Shown here: piece by piece, positions 11,741 through 24,100 of the stretch | Layout of the letters: each line of letters opens with the position of its first letter | How positions within the stretch are numbered: position 1 is the stretch's first letter | NCBI RefSeq assembly: GCF_032062135.1 | Contig: NC_092868.1 | Location: forward strand, 45,449,603-45,513,602 | Source: Pyxicephalus adspersus | Taxonomy: Eukaryota; Chordata; Amphibia; Anura; Pyxicephalidae | Direction: 5' to 3' | Length of the DNA: 64,000 nt | Program-made: the position numbers and the translations under genes | The notes under the pieces: model-generated | Database searches by the model: none | Told to the model about the DNA's origin: nothing | The model's input: the letters and a program-made list of their open reading frames with translations, nothing else

Positions 11741-11959
11741 GCTACCTGCCACCCTCTGCAAAGACACCCTTCACTACCCTTAAAAAAAAAGTCGGGATAG
11801 CTGTAATCAAGCTGCAAGAGAAGACTGGAACCATCCCTGATCACTTTTTTTTTTACCCCCTGGGATCTGTACACTAAAAGAAGCAGACATCACTAAGGAA
11901 CTACAACCTGTTCATCATTCTCTGTTATTGGAGATCATTTTACCCCCCAGATCCTCAGG
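11718..11959 (+). other. WNT4: Putative WNT4 5'UTR
   Basis: Sequence between the expected start ~30 bases after the TATA-like box and the start codon. It lacks ATG triplets on the + strand and has an A-run (11782-11790) and a T-run (11846-11855). Limits are inferred, not shown by transcript data. Confidence 0.35.
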
Positions 11960-12036
11960 ATGACCCCTGAATACTTCCTCAGGTCCCTTTTGATGATCAT
12001 ATTAGCTGTATTCTCTGCAAATGCTAGCAACTGGCT
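11960..12036 (+). CDS. WNT4: WNT4 exon 1 coding part (start codon and signal peptide)
   Basis: 77 coding bases: 25 codons plus the first two bases of the Leu26 codon. The ATG has A at -3 and no other ATG lies between it and the putative start site near 11718. The peptide has a charged start, then a hydrophobic [11 protein letters not shown] core, and ends in NASNW, equivalent to the SNWLYLAKL junction of WNT4 proteins. Donor is CT|GTAAGT at 12037. Signal-peptide cleavage probably falls near residues 20-23; the NAS sequon there would then be at or before the cut. Confidence 0.95.
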
Positions 12037-14394
12037 GTAAGTTTTATTTCTCAGTTTTGTATTACTTTTATTGAAGTTGTCCTTTCTTCTGTCTATTGTT
12101 CTTCCTGTGATGTCTATAGCCCAGCGTGGGGTATATGATTTTATTGCCCTGATTGAATGAGAATGGGCACAGAAGGTGGCTCAGTGACTATAAAAGTGTA
12201 GGGATGGACAGAACTTTTTTTTTAATTTTGCATAGATTAGGGAATAGTTAAAATCCCCTGCTGATTTTTTATTTTTTGCCATCTGGGTCTCATTGGGAAT
12301 ATTTCCCTTCAGTTCTTGCATTGTAGACCAAAATCATTCCAAAGTGAGGGGAAATCCCTTTACAGTCCCTATAGACTTCTCTCTTCTGGTGACAACCTAA
12401 TATGTTAGTATTTCCATCATTGTAAAGAGTAGTCAGCGGGGCTTATTGAGAAGTAAATCTCTCCAGGGAAGAAGAAATTTTAAAGCTATCCTTAAAAAAA
12501 CATTTTTGATACAAAAAAAATCTGATGTCATAGAAAAAAAGAGTAAAAGTAGGAAAAAGACAGAAAATTTGATGTTATAGAATAAATGTGATCACCCTGC
12601 AGGTGCCTTGCTTGCTAATTCCATTGCAACCCATCAATGAAAACTTCTGCAGGAGTCCCTGACCCATAGAGCTGACAGTCTAAAACTCTGCAATCCTTGC
12701 ACCTGCAGCAAACTAAATGTAGGGAGGCAATGCATCCGATTGGTTGTAATTTTCAATGAATTGGATGTGGATCCACCATTGGTAAATCTGCATCCATCAC
12801 AAAGATATAAAATCTTAATAAAATGTAACAATGTTTCACATGAAAATGAAGGCAGTACTGGGCATCCAACAGGTCATCGATCACAGATTAGATTGCGGCT
12901 GATCTATGGCAAAGTGTCACATAAATTAATTGGGGGAAATACTATGGGTTCTGTTAAAAACAGGGAATAAAATATTTACTGAAACATTCCTTCATGGGAA
13001 TCCTCCATGTGTTTCAATGGCAGTAATTGATTTCCACCAGGAAATGTTTGAGGGAATGTCAGATTCACTGCTTTATAAATAGGGGAAAGTTTTGCATCTT
13101 AATTTAGAAGTTTTAAAGGAAAAGTTGATTGGACGAGTTAGATGTTCCCTGCCTGGTGATAAGATTGCCTGCTGGGAGCACAGAGACGCATGTTTATGTT
13201 ATACAAGCGCACATGTCTATATTCTAATCAGGGATCAGATTGTAAGGCAACCAACCCATGCTTGCATATCTGACTTCAGACTGCATATGGCAAAGCTTGC
13301 AATAAAAACTGATAAGTAAATTGCTTAGCAGCATCTTCTGTGCCTGGAGGTGAGATATCAGTGCAAGAATTCCCAGGTCTGTCCTTACTGCCAGGCCTTT
13401 CTCACCCCCTCCCCTTTCTTTCCTATATATTCTATAATACAGAGACTTCTGCAGCAGGAGTAAGACTCTAGAAATGGGAGATGACTCCAGAGATTATGTC
13501 ATTGGGTCAGCTGAGGGATCCTATGCAGGCACCCATAGCTTGAATATCACTTATGGGTGAGCTGACCTATTATTATTAAGTATTATTTAAAGCACCAACA
13601 TATTACGCAGCGCTGTACAATAAATAGTGGCTGTAGGTAACAAACTTGTATAGTAGACAAGTACAAACAATGACACAGGAAGAGGAGAGGACCCTGCCCA
13701 ACAGAGCTGACAATCTATGCCATTTGCCAGACCTAAGCATGCGTTAGCACCCCGCAGAGAAGAGTCTGGTGTCCCCAAGGTCCCCGTCCCTTCCAGGCCC
13801 TGGTGTTGCTAGCATTGAGTTCCGCTTTCCTGGCCAAAGCTGTACAATGCAAAGCACTTAGGAAACTGGAAGCGTGCTAAGATTATTTTTGTTGAAGTGT
13901 GGTAAACTGAATCCGCCAGCCCTGGAAAGAGATCCGCCGAGGACAGCGTGCAGCTCTGTTTACAATTAATCCCAATTTCCTATACAGAATATGCTGATTC
14001 TGCTTTCCCTTGGCATACCGTCCCAACATGCAAGAGAAACAGCAGCGGCAGCCACAGCAATGTGTTGTGTGAGAGTCATGGAACAGGTGTTTTATTACAC
14101 AGCATATCCTCCTTATACTGTCCACCCCTCTGCTGCTTCCATGCTTTATCTGTGCACCCATTATTTATTTACCAATTCATCAAACTGCTCTATTAACACC
14201 ACACTGGATGATTGTGATACAGTATGTCCTGTATGTACTGCTGGCAGGAGGGGAGGGAGGTGATCGTACAATGGACAATACACAATGCAACTGAGATCAA
14301 TACTTGGATCAATACTGGAATCAATACTTACATCTGTCTGTCTTCCTCTCTGTCTGTCTGTCTGTCTGTCCATCTATCTATCTATCTCTCTATC

Positions 14395-14426
<32 letters not shown>

Positions 14427-14488
14427 TCTATCTATTATCCATCTATCTATCTATCTATCCATCTATCTATCTATGTATCTATCTATCC

Positions 14489-14539
<51 letters not shown>

Positions 14540-14609
14540 CATCCATNNNNNNNNNNNNNNNNNNNNNNNNNNNNNNNNNNNNNNNNNNNNNNNNNNNNNT
14601 CTATCTATG

Positions 14610-14685
<76 letters not shown>

Positions 14686-14969
14686 GGTCTGTCTGTCTAT
14701 TATCTATCTATCTATGGATCTATCATCTATCTAATATCACTTTTACTTTTTATTTATTTATTTTATCTGTATTTATAAACACATATGTATGTATTTTATA
14801 AACTAAATCTATACTTTATAAACATGTAGATGTATTTATGTGATACACAATACCATGTATGTGACCTCCCCCCACCCACAATGGTGTTCCCTAGTTATCA
14901 ATACATGATCAATACATTAATCTATGACTGTCTGCCTGCCAACCTATCTATGTATTATTTATTATCCTT

Positions 14970-15018
<49 letters not shown>

Positions 15019-15686
15019 CCTTACTTAATATCAGTCTCCTACGTTTTATTTATTTAATCCTTCTACCTGCATTTAAAGACATATACATATTTATTTGTAA
15101 CATAATCTACATTTTGGCAATTTGTAGAAGTGTATATGTAATATAGGTTGCCATGTACTGTATGTACCGTGTGTGGGGCTCACTGATAATACCGAATCAT
15201 TACATTTATCTGTGGCTGCCTCCTCTCAATATCTGCATTGTCTATCATCTGTTATTTGTCTATGTTACTTACATATTATCAATATGTCTATCATTCCTAA
15301 ATATATATATCTACAAACACACACATGTGTAAGATCTTATATATGTATATATTTATTTATAAGCTATATATACATACATGCTGCAATAGCCAGGCACCCA
15401 CAGTGATATATCCTATTTATATGTGATATACAGCATAGAGTTCTTAATTCTTATACAGTAATTTACTAATCATTTATAATAGTATAAAAGCAGTTTGATA
15501 TTTATATAATACTTGTGCATTGTGCAGCTGTCTAGTGGTGTATTGTGGTACCCAATGCTGATCCTCACTAACAGGACAGTTAATTAGTAACCTGGGTAGG
15601 AGAACATTAATTATATAGAAAACTATCCATTGAGGAAAGGAGTTGAGCTCAGCTCATTATTATATATATTAGCCTAGCATGTATTG

Positions 15687-15734
<48 letters not shown>

Positions 15735-15820
15735 ATTGTGTAAAATATCTGTATATATATATATATATATATATTTGTGTAAAATATCTGTATATATATA
15801 TATATATATATATTTATATG

Positions 15821-15856
<36 letters not shown>

Positions 15857-17209
15857 CATTCTTCTGCCCTCCCTTGGTGCTCCATGGTTGCCTCTTTCTA
15901 AAATCTCATTCATAGAACAAGTCTGTCTGTTTGGTAATGGCTGAGAGACATATAACCAGGTTAATCCAGATGGGAAAAAGTGAAATCTGTACATATTAGG
16001 TTGTGAGGAGTGACTTGTTGGGACATGCTATCATCCTTGAAAGCGGGGAAAGTATGGAAGCAAAGTGAGCTTCACTTGAAAGTTTATTGTTTCAAAAATA
16101 CATGCAAGTGTAAAGCATCTAAGAGAAGCCCAGGGGTATCTGAGGCCCTTCAGCTGCTGGGAAACTACAATAATAAGTTTTCTCTAGCAGTTTTTCGTTG
16201 AATTGTCATGCTGGAACTTGTAGTTCCCTGGAATCTAAGGGGCTGTGGATTGCACTATCCTGACCCCTAGTGGTAGTAAATGGGACACTTACAACTTTTA
16301 TTTAACTGTGTTACTTATTAAATCTTAGAAAATAAAAATATTTCATTATTATTCCATAATAATGTAAAATAATTATTCTATTATTATTCCATTGTTAATA
16401 ATAATATATATATTGTATAATTGCAATATATTTACACATTTGTTTTAGCCCCTCTTCCTAAAAATCAGTTTTTGTGTATTATTTTTATACGGTTTGCTAT
16501 TAAATTATTTGTGCAGTAGCAGTGCCCCACATACATTGCTGTAAAAAAAAACTTTATGGTCCTGCAATAGCAAGGCATCCAGTGTAAAAAAAAATCCGAT
16601 TTAAAGGGCAAATGTGTCTTTTTTGCAAAATAATTCTTTAAAATAATAATAACAATATAAAACTGAGCATGAAGTCTGCAAATCTGCAACTCCAAATCTG
16701 CTGTCTCTGGTGTAACCCAATCCAAACGCTATCAGATCTATTCCAAACTTCGCTTGTGTAGGTCACCGGTCTATCCGCAGGGAGCTTTACTCAATTGCCA
16801 GTGAAGCCTGTCTGTTCTGTATTGCTGATAGAGTAATATGATCTCTAATATACATTTCATGGAGCTAAAATTGAGATTCACCCATAATATTGGGTCACTG
16901 GAAACATTCCGGGGTGAGGCTACATTTAGAATTGTTTACAATTTGTTACAATCCTTGGTGTGAGCAGAAATGTCATCCTTAGGATATCCAACACTGCTTA
17001 CAGGATGTTGTTTATCTGAATGTATCATAGTTATCATTTATTGTTTATTGTGGTGGCAACTAATATTTATATGTGAAAGATTTCTAGAATAATATTTTGA
17101 TAATAATTTTAAACAAAGTATCCTGATTTATTAATAATAATATTAATATATCATAAAAACAGGCAACTCTAAACTGCATGGCTAACACTTCTCTTCTATT
17201 TTACTTTTT

Positions 17210-17277
<68 letters not shown>

Positions 17278-18140
17278 TCCTTTTTCTTTTTCTTTCTTTC
17301 TTTCTTTTTCCTTCCCCTACCCCCCTACATTCTACATAGTTTGCTTTCTGCTACAAATATACTCCCTTCTAATCACTATGGCCCATTCATATTATATTAC
17401 TTTGCTGCATTAAATGCATTGTTGTGCAATGAGGCCACCAATTCATAATAAATGTGCTGTCAGCTTGCCAATGATTTTTTCATTGGCAGCACAGTAATAA
17501 GCATTGTGGTGCACTACGACACAAGATGTGTTGCAGGACACTGGGTAGCATTGACATGCATTGCAAATCTGCAGCACTTTGCAGTGCATTGGGGTAACTA
17601 TATACTATAAATTGCAATACATGACACATATTACGCTTTGATGAAGCCCTAACAGTACAGATTTGTCTTAGCAGTGGTACAGATGCATTTATAGCTAAAC
17701 TCCATTACCTGGTGGCACGTTATCATCTGATTTTTCAATAAGTCGAATCTAGAATTGTACGGACTTCTTAACATGTGTTGGCCAGTGTAGCCATAAAAAC
17801 TTGGATGTGGCTGAATGGAACAGATATTGGATAGGATGACAAATTTTCATGATTTCTAAGTATATTGTTGAAGCTGACTGTCAGCCTTTTGTTGCCAAGT
17901 CAGTAGTTTCAGTTGAATAATTTTCAATATTGTAGCATGTAAATGTTTGAAATTGTACAGTTGGATTGTAAAATTGGATTGTGCAATTAAATAGAAGAAA
18001 ATGTCTGTTACTTGTCATTCAGCCAACAAACATTGACTGCTAGAGGGCCTTGTATACAAGACCCTGATTTATTATCTATCTATCTATGTCTGTCCATGTA
18101 TCTATTTTATTCATTTTTTATTTCTATCTATTTGTATTTG

Positions 18141-18183
<43 letters not shown>

Positions 18184-21100
18184 CTAATTGTCTATATATC
18201 TACTTTATTCTTTCTTTATATCAGTCCATCTATTTTTATTTATCTCTCACTATTTTGTAATTATTTCAATTCTCATTACTCATTTCTCATAACTCTTTTC
18301 TTTTATTTATCTATACACTTTATATATATTATAAAGTATTTTAACTATAGAGCCAAGATAACAATTATAACTCATAATTATAATTTTTATGCCAATTCCT
18401 TATAATTTGGTTCAATTCAGCCTAAATATACCAAACTGATTTTAAGTACAAAATTGGACACATTTTTTATTAGTGGAATTATTCAAATTTAAGTGACTTA
18501 TATGCAGTTTCCCGTGCTGCCTTTTACTTCTCTAATCCTTTGTTGCCTACGAATGTAGCTTTCACAATTGAAGGAGGTGTTTTGAACGTCCAGGGTGGAA
18601 AAGTATTTTAAAATGCCCTGAAAGCATTGAAAATGATTAACTAATTACATGCAGTGACGGCTGAAGTTTGGCCTCATTAGCAGTCCGGTGGTGGTCCTGT
18701 ACATAGGATCGTTCTCATCGTCATGTTTATTTAGTGATTTTTGGATGAACGTTTTACATTGACTTCTTAAATTGAGCAGAATCTTTTTTTTTTTAATAAA
18801 AGTTCTCTGGAACTGAAAATGTCCTGTCAGCTAAATGATTCTTTATTAAATCACAAGAAGGACATGTAAAATCTGTATAATTATAAACACTGTGATTGCT
18901 GCAAAGTCAGCGAAGCAGCTCGGCGTGGATTAACGCTGCTAAATGTTTTTTTTTTTAAAGCTCAAGCAAAGGTCAATACTCTGCTGTACATTGGATTGGT
19001 ACAAAATGTATATAAAATATATATATACAACAAAAAGGCTTACGATTAGATAATTGGGGCCCTTGGCGTACTGAACCATAATCCACGGGGTGAAGAGATT
19101 TGACATTAAGCAGCACATAAAGTAGATAAAATATTGCTGACATTTATTGTGTATATTTTTCCGTAGTAATAGAATTCCCCGCAGAATTTTAAGGGATGGT
19201 GCACAACAGATTATTAATTTTACAGCCTTGTGGTGTGCTGGATGTCTGCGCTCGGTTTATTTTACTTATTGCTAAATCCCTCTTAGTTTACTGTCTCTTC
19301 CCATTCATCTGCCCTCCCCATTCTTGTTACTCTGGCTCTCTTGTTAATACTTAACTTTTTAAAAAGAAATTTATATTGGCTCAATAGGTCTTCATTGTGC
19401 AGTGAGAGGGATTGGAATAACTGGCAATGCGGGGAATGATTTGCTATGGGTTTAATACGCTTTAAAGAATGAGCTCGGTGCAAAAGCTCAACGTAGGCTT
19501 AAAGCTGAACTCCAGATAGATATGTTACAGATACCAGTGAATGCAGCTTTTTTATATAATACATTTTTTAATAATACATTTTATTTATTATTTTACTGTT
19601 ATGCATAAGAAAGAATTTTTTTAGCATTTTGACTTTAATCAGTTGCATGCACTTCCCTGCTGCATGGAAATATGCTAACAATGTACATGCTGTTAGGAGG
19701 AGAGAGCAGATAGGTGATTTTATCTGTATCCTGTGTCTCTGCTGTCCAATCAGGTGGCTAGGGGTAGGAAATGCAACTTTAACCCTTCTACAGTCTATAG
19801 CTAGTATAGCTAGTACAGCTCATTTGCAATTTGCATGTAACTGCTTTGCCTTTTTATTCTGAACTCTTTATAGTGGCTATATATGCAAAAGTGCATGGCA
19901 TGCATCATGGGTATATAAGGGGGAAATGTCAACTTTAGTGTGTTATGGATGTATAAATGCCTTCTAGTCATTTTATTGTCACTCAGCATCTCAGAACATT
20001 GGTGTAAATTACATTGACCCAGATTTATTAAAGTTCCCCAAGACTGAAGAGGATACACTTTCATCAGTGAAACTGGGTGATCCAGCAAACAAATGATCTG
20101 GTCCAGGATTGAAAACATTTGCTAACAAATAGCAAATTACTCTTAAGAAATCCATTCCAGGTTTGCTGAATCACCCAGGTTCACTGATGAAAGTGTTCCC
20201 TCTCCAGCCTTGGAGAGGTTTAATAAATCAGACCCGTTGTGTCCACTCATCCCAACCGCATCCCAATGGCCAAAAACGTCTAATGGTAGAAAGCTGAATA
20301 AGTTAATATAAGAGACAAGCTTATTTCATAGAGAAGATGGAGGTTATCATTCTTCAAAAATACCTCCATATCTTCCTAACTTAAAACAGCTAGGCAGATC
20401 CTTCTTATTCTGGCAGAACATTGTTGGTTCTAAAGCTTGCCTTTATTAATAGTTAAACCATAACACTAAAAAGTTATAAAGCTGTGGCAAAGAAGACCCA
20501 AATCCATAATCCTCTATTGCAGATTGCTGAAATGCCTATACAAGTACTGACTTTCTAAAAGTCATTATTTGCATAAGGCGAGGCCCTCCTCTCTGGATCA
20601 TGTGATGGTGCTTAAGCTTTGGGATTGGATAGGGAAACAGAACAGGCTAAAAGGAGACTTTATGTGTTTCCTGATCGCAGGACATTGGAGTGTGGTGGTG
20701 GGAATGTGAGCAGTGGTGTCTATCCCAGTCTTAACATGGGTAACTTTGGGAAAACAGGGTTTAAATTGTATCTTTCTTTGAAAAAAAGTACATTTAGTTA
20801 GGTCATACTTCTAAAAAGCTGCTGCCTAGAATTCTGCTATGCTAGTTAGAGTTTGTTTATGACTGACGGAAGCACAGAGCATGACAGCAAGCTAATCCAT
20901 CATATATGTCATGAAAGGTGCTGTCGTCACAATCCGAGCAGAGCAGCGATGGCTGCCGTCAGCTGAACACTTTCAGTATTTCCAGTTTGACTCGCACTAA
21001 TATGAGCCATGTACAAGGTACCGTGCCAGGTATTCCAACTACGTATGGTGGAGATACTACAGTTAGACATACATGGATAATTTAATATTAAAATATGATT

Positions 21101-24100
21101 TATATGCATTTATTGTATGCTGTATTTGTTGTATGTTGTCTCTATTTATATTATAGTTGTAATAATAATATTTATTATATTCTGTATAAGGAAAAAAAAA
21201 GCACAGTGGCTCAGTGGTTAGCACTCTTGCCTTTGCAGTGCTAGATCCCAGGTTTGAATCCCAGCCAAGGCACCATTTGCATAGAGTGTGCAGGTTCTCC
21301 CTGTGTCTTCGTGGGTTTCCTCCCACATCCCAAAAATGCAGTTTGGTTAACTGCCCCCCCCCCCCCCCCAAAAAAATGACCTTAGAGTGTAATAATGACA
21401 TATGACCATGGTAGGGACATTAGATTGTGAGCCCCTTTGAGGAACAGTTAGTGTCACGACTATGGACTTTGTACAGCGCTGCATAATATGATGGTGCTAT
21501 GTAAATACTGTATAACAATAACGTATTGCAGAATGGGTACAGTGCAAGCAATGTGTGATGGTTAACTCTCATTAAACATAGTGTGAATCCAGCTTTGGAC
21601 ATTTTTCCAATGGAATGGATTTCTTTTTAAAGTTATTTGCTAGCAATGTTTTGAATTCTGGACCAGATGTATTCCAGGTTTGCTGGATCACCCAGTTTCA
21701 CTGATGAAAATGTATGCTCTCCAGCATGGGAGAACCTAAATAAATCAGGCCCAGTGAGCAATGTGACCCTGATAGGGGTTGACAATATATATATATATAT
21801 AATAGCTATATAAAAGTGGAGTTAATAGTAAAAAATAGAAATATGTGATCAGGCAGGTTCTTTTTTGCAAAAGGGAAAGGAAACTTCTCATCTGTAATAA
21901 AACAAACGTATCTTCCTGTTCCCAATCTTCTATTGAATGTACAATGAGATGTGCATGAGCATGAGTATACAATCCCAGCATAGCTGGCTGCCAGGAATGA
22001 ACCCATGTACATGCGCAGGGGTTACATCGCTCCGCCCCAGCCAATCAGGATGACCAAGGATTGTGAACCTAGATGAGTACCAGGTGAGGATGTCAGCGCC
22101 AGTGAAGAAGTGGAGGACAGGTGAGTTCAGTTAAATAATTGCGATCAGGCAGGTAAGTTTATATGAAAAGATATAACCTGCCACTTCTGCAACAAAGAAT
22201 CTGCCTGCCCGCAATTTTTTAACTTTAGTTCTACTCACTCATAAGAATTCATTTATTCCCAGCAGCCAGCTATGCGCGGGTATACACTGAGCTTATTCAT
22301 TACAGAAAAGATTACAAACAGGCAAGTAAGTGGTGCCTGGTCGCAGTTTTTTCTTTTTTTTGTCTTTAGTTCCCCATGAATTTTTTAATGGTTTATTCTT
22401 TTTTTTTTTGTAGAGTGTTTGTGGTGTGCAGCTCCTCTGTGTGTGTGTACAGTGATCTGCCAATCTCATTATTACACTATTAAGGTAAATGGTGGTATTA
22501 GGTAAGGGATCCTTACTACCCATATAACAGCCGTAGGCTAAATTCAAACTGAATTGTGGCCTATGAAAAAAATTAAAGAAAAGAACACCTGCCTTTATAT
22601 TTTTTTCCTAATCCCCTTGTAAATTCCTGCAAATACCAGTTGATCCTACCAGTGATGCCCAGCAATACCTACTGTTTTTACTGTATCTGTGTCTGCTTGC
22701 TCTACAGTGGGAGGAGAAAAGATTACAGGAGGTGTGGCTATCTGTATTTTCACTGCTGATTCAGAGGTCTGTCACTTGTCAGTCAACACTTGACCACACC
22801 CAGTCCCAGACTTGTTACTGGTTTGACAGCACTAACCCCTCCCACTGTGATCTGCAGTGTCTGGGAGGGGGAGTGTATAAGACACAAATGAAGGGGGATT
22901 AGCCTGAGCCTGGGAAGGTAAAGAACATTTGTGAATCACATCTTAGCTGGATTTGGGGCTTGTTTAGACTCACTTACAGGAGTTTTAGTTGTACTCTAAA
23001 TTCCCACCTTTCCTCCCATGGGTAAGGTATTTTCTGAAGGCTGGTATAATGCATAGGCAGAACTGTAACCTTTCAGCGTGCAGTTTTTCTAGTTGTTTAT
23101 GGTTCTTTTCACTATAATAATAACGTAACTTTGGCTTTTGTGGTTTCTACGTCAGTGAAGTCACTCAGCTGTACACAGGCACATAGCTGGAGGTAGTGTC
23201 TTTTATACATATAAACCGTTGTGGTTCACAAGGTCATTCTTTTACGTTAGCATGGGTTTTAGGATTATAATTGCTAAAGTAAAGAGATCAGATGAGTGCA
23301 GATGTCTGATATTTAGGTGGCTGGGCTTCGTACAACCCAAAGACTAACCAAGTCATCAGTCTTGAAATGTTTGCACAGAAGAAACAGATTTCTTTAAAGA
23401 GAACCAGTAATTTGCCCATGCAGCAGAAGCATATAATCACTCTTCTTTTCTCCAATCTTGTTCCATTCAACCACCAGGGTGCAGATAGTGAGCGCTATAT
23501 AAGATCTAAGTGGTGGCATAAAACAGATTTAGGGATCTCCCCGTCCTTCTGCCACCAAGTCACGGACTAAAACCCACGGACCCTTATTGTACCTTTTAGC
23601 CCATACATTTCAATTGCAACCTGTGGGTCACTTTGGCTGTTTTTGAGTTTAAAGCAAAAACTTATCTGATATAAAATATACAAATAAGTGCAGTTGTTAT
23701 TATATTGTTTCATTTATTTTTTAATAAGTACCTGATTTTGACCTAGTATTGGTGTCCATAATTATCTAAGAATTATGGGCACCATGGAAAAGGAAGAAAA
23801 GCAATAGGATTTGATCTGATGTCAGCCTACTGTAGTCAGTGTACAGCATGGCTGGCATGTGAGAAGATGAAGCAGTACAAGAAGCTAGTTAGTTCATGTG
23901 CTGATGAAACACATGATGATATAAATAGAAAACAAAAAGACAAATTAGAAATAGAAAACAAAAAGTGCTGTTTTTCCTCTAACTGTCCAGGATGACCTGG
24001 GCTCATAGGAATTGAATGGCAATCAAACTGGGTACATCTAGTGGCAGGAAGAAGTATTGCAAGGGAAATCTCTGGATTGCATTTAGAAGGCTATTAATTT

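Noticed and set aside
14224..14801. Open frames reading YLSIYLSI through the TATC array
   Set aside because: Pure tetranucleotide repeat translation across an N gap.
21201..21275. tRNA gene
   Set aside because: A and B boxes are recognisable but no cloverleaf can be formed; it is the head of a tRNA-derived SINE with the L2-like tail attached.
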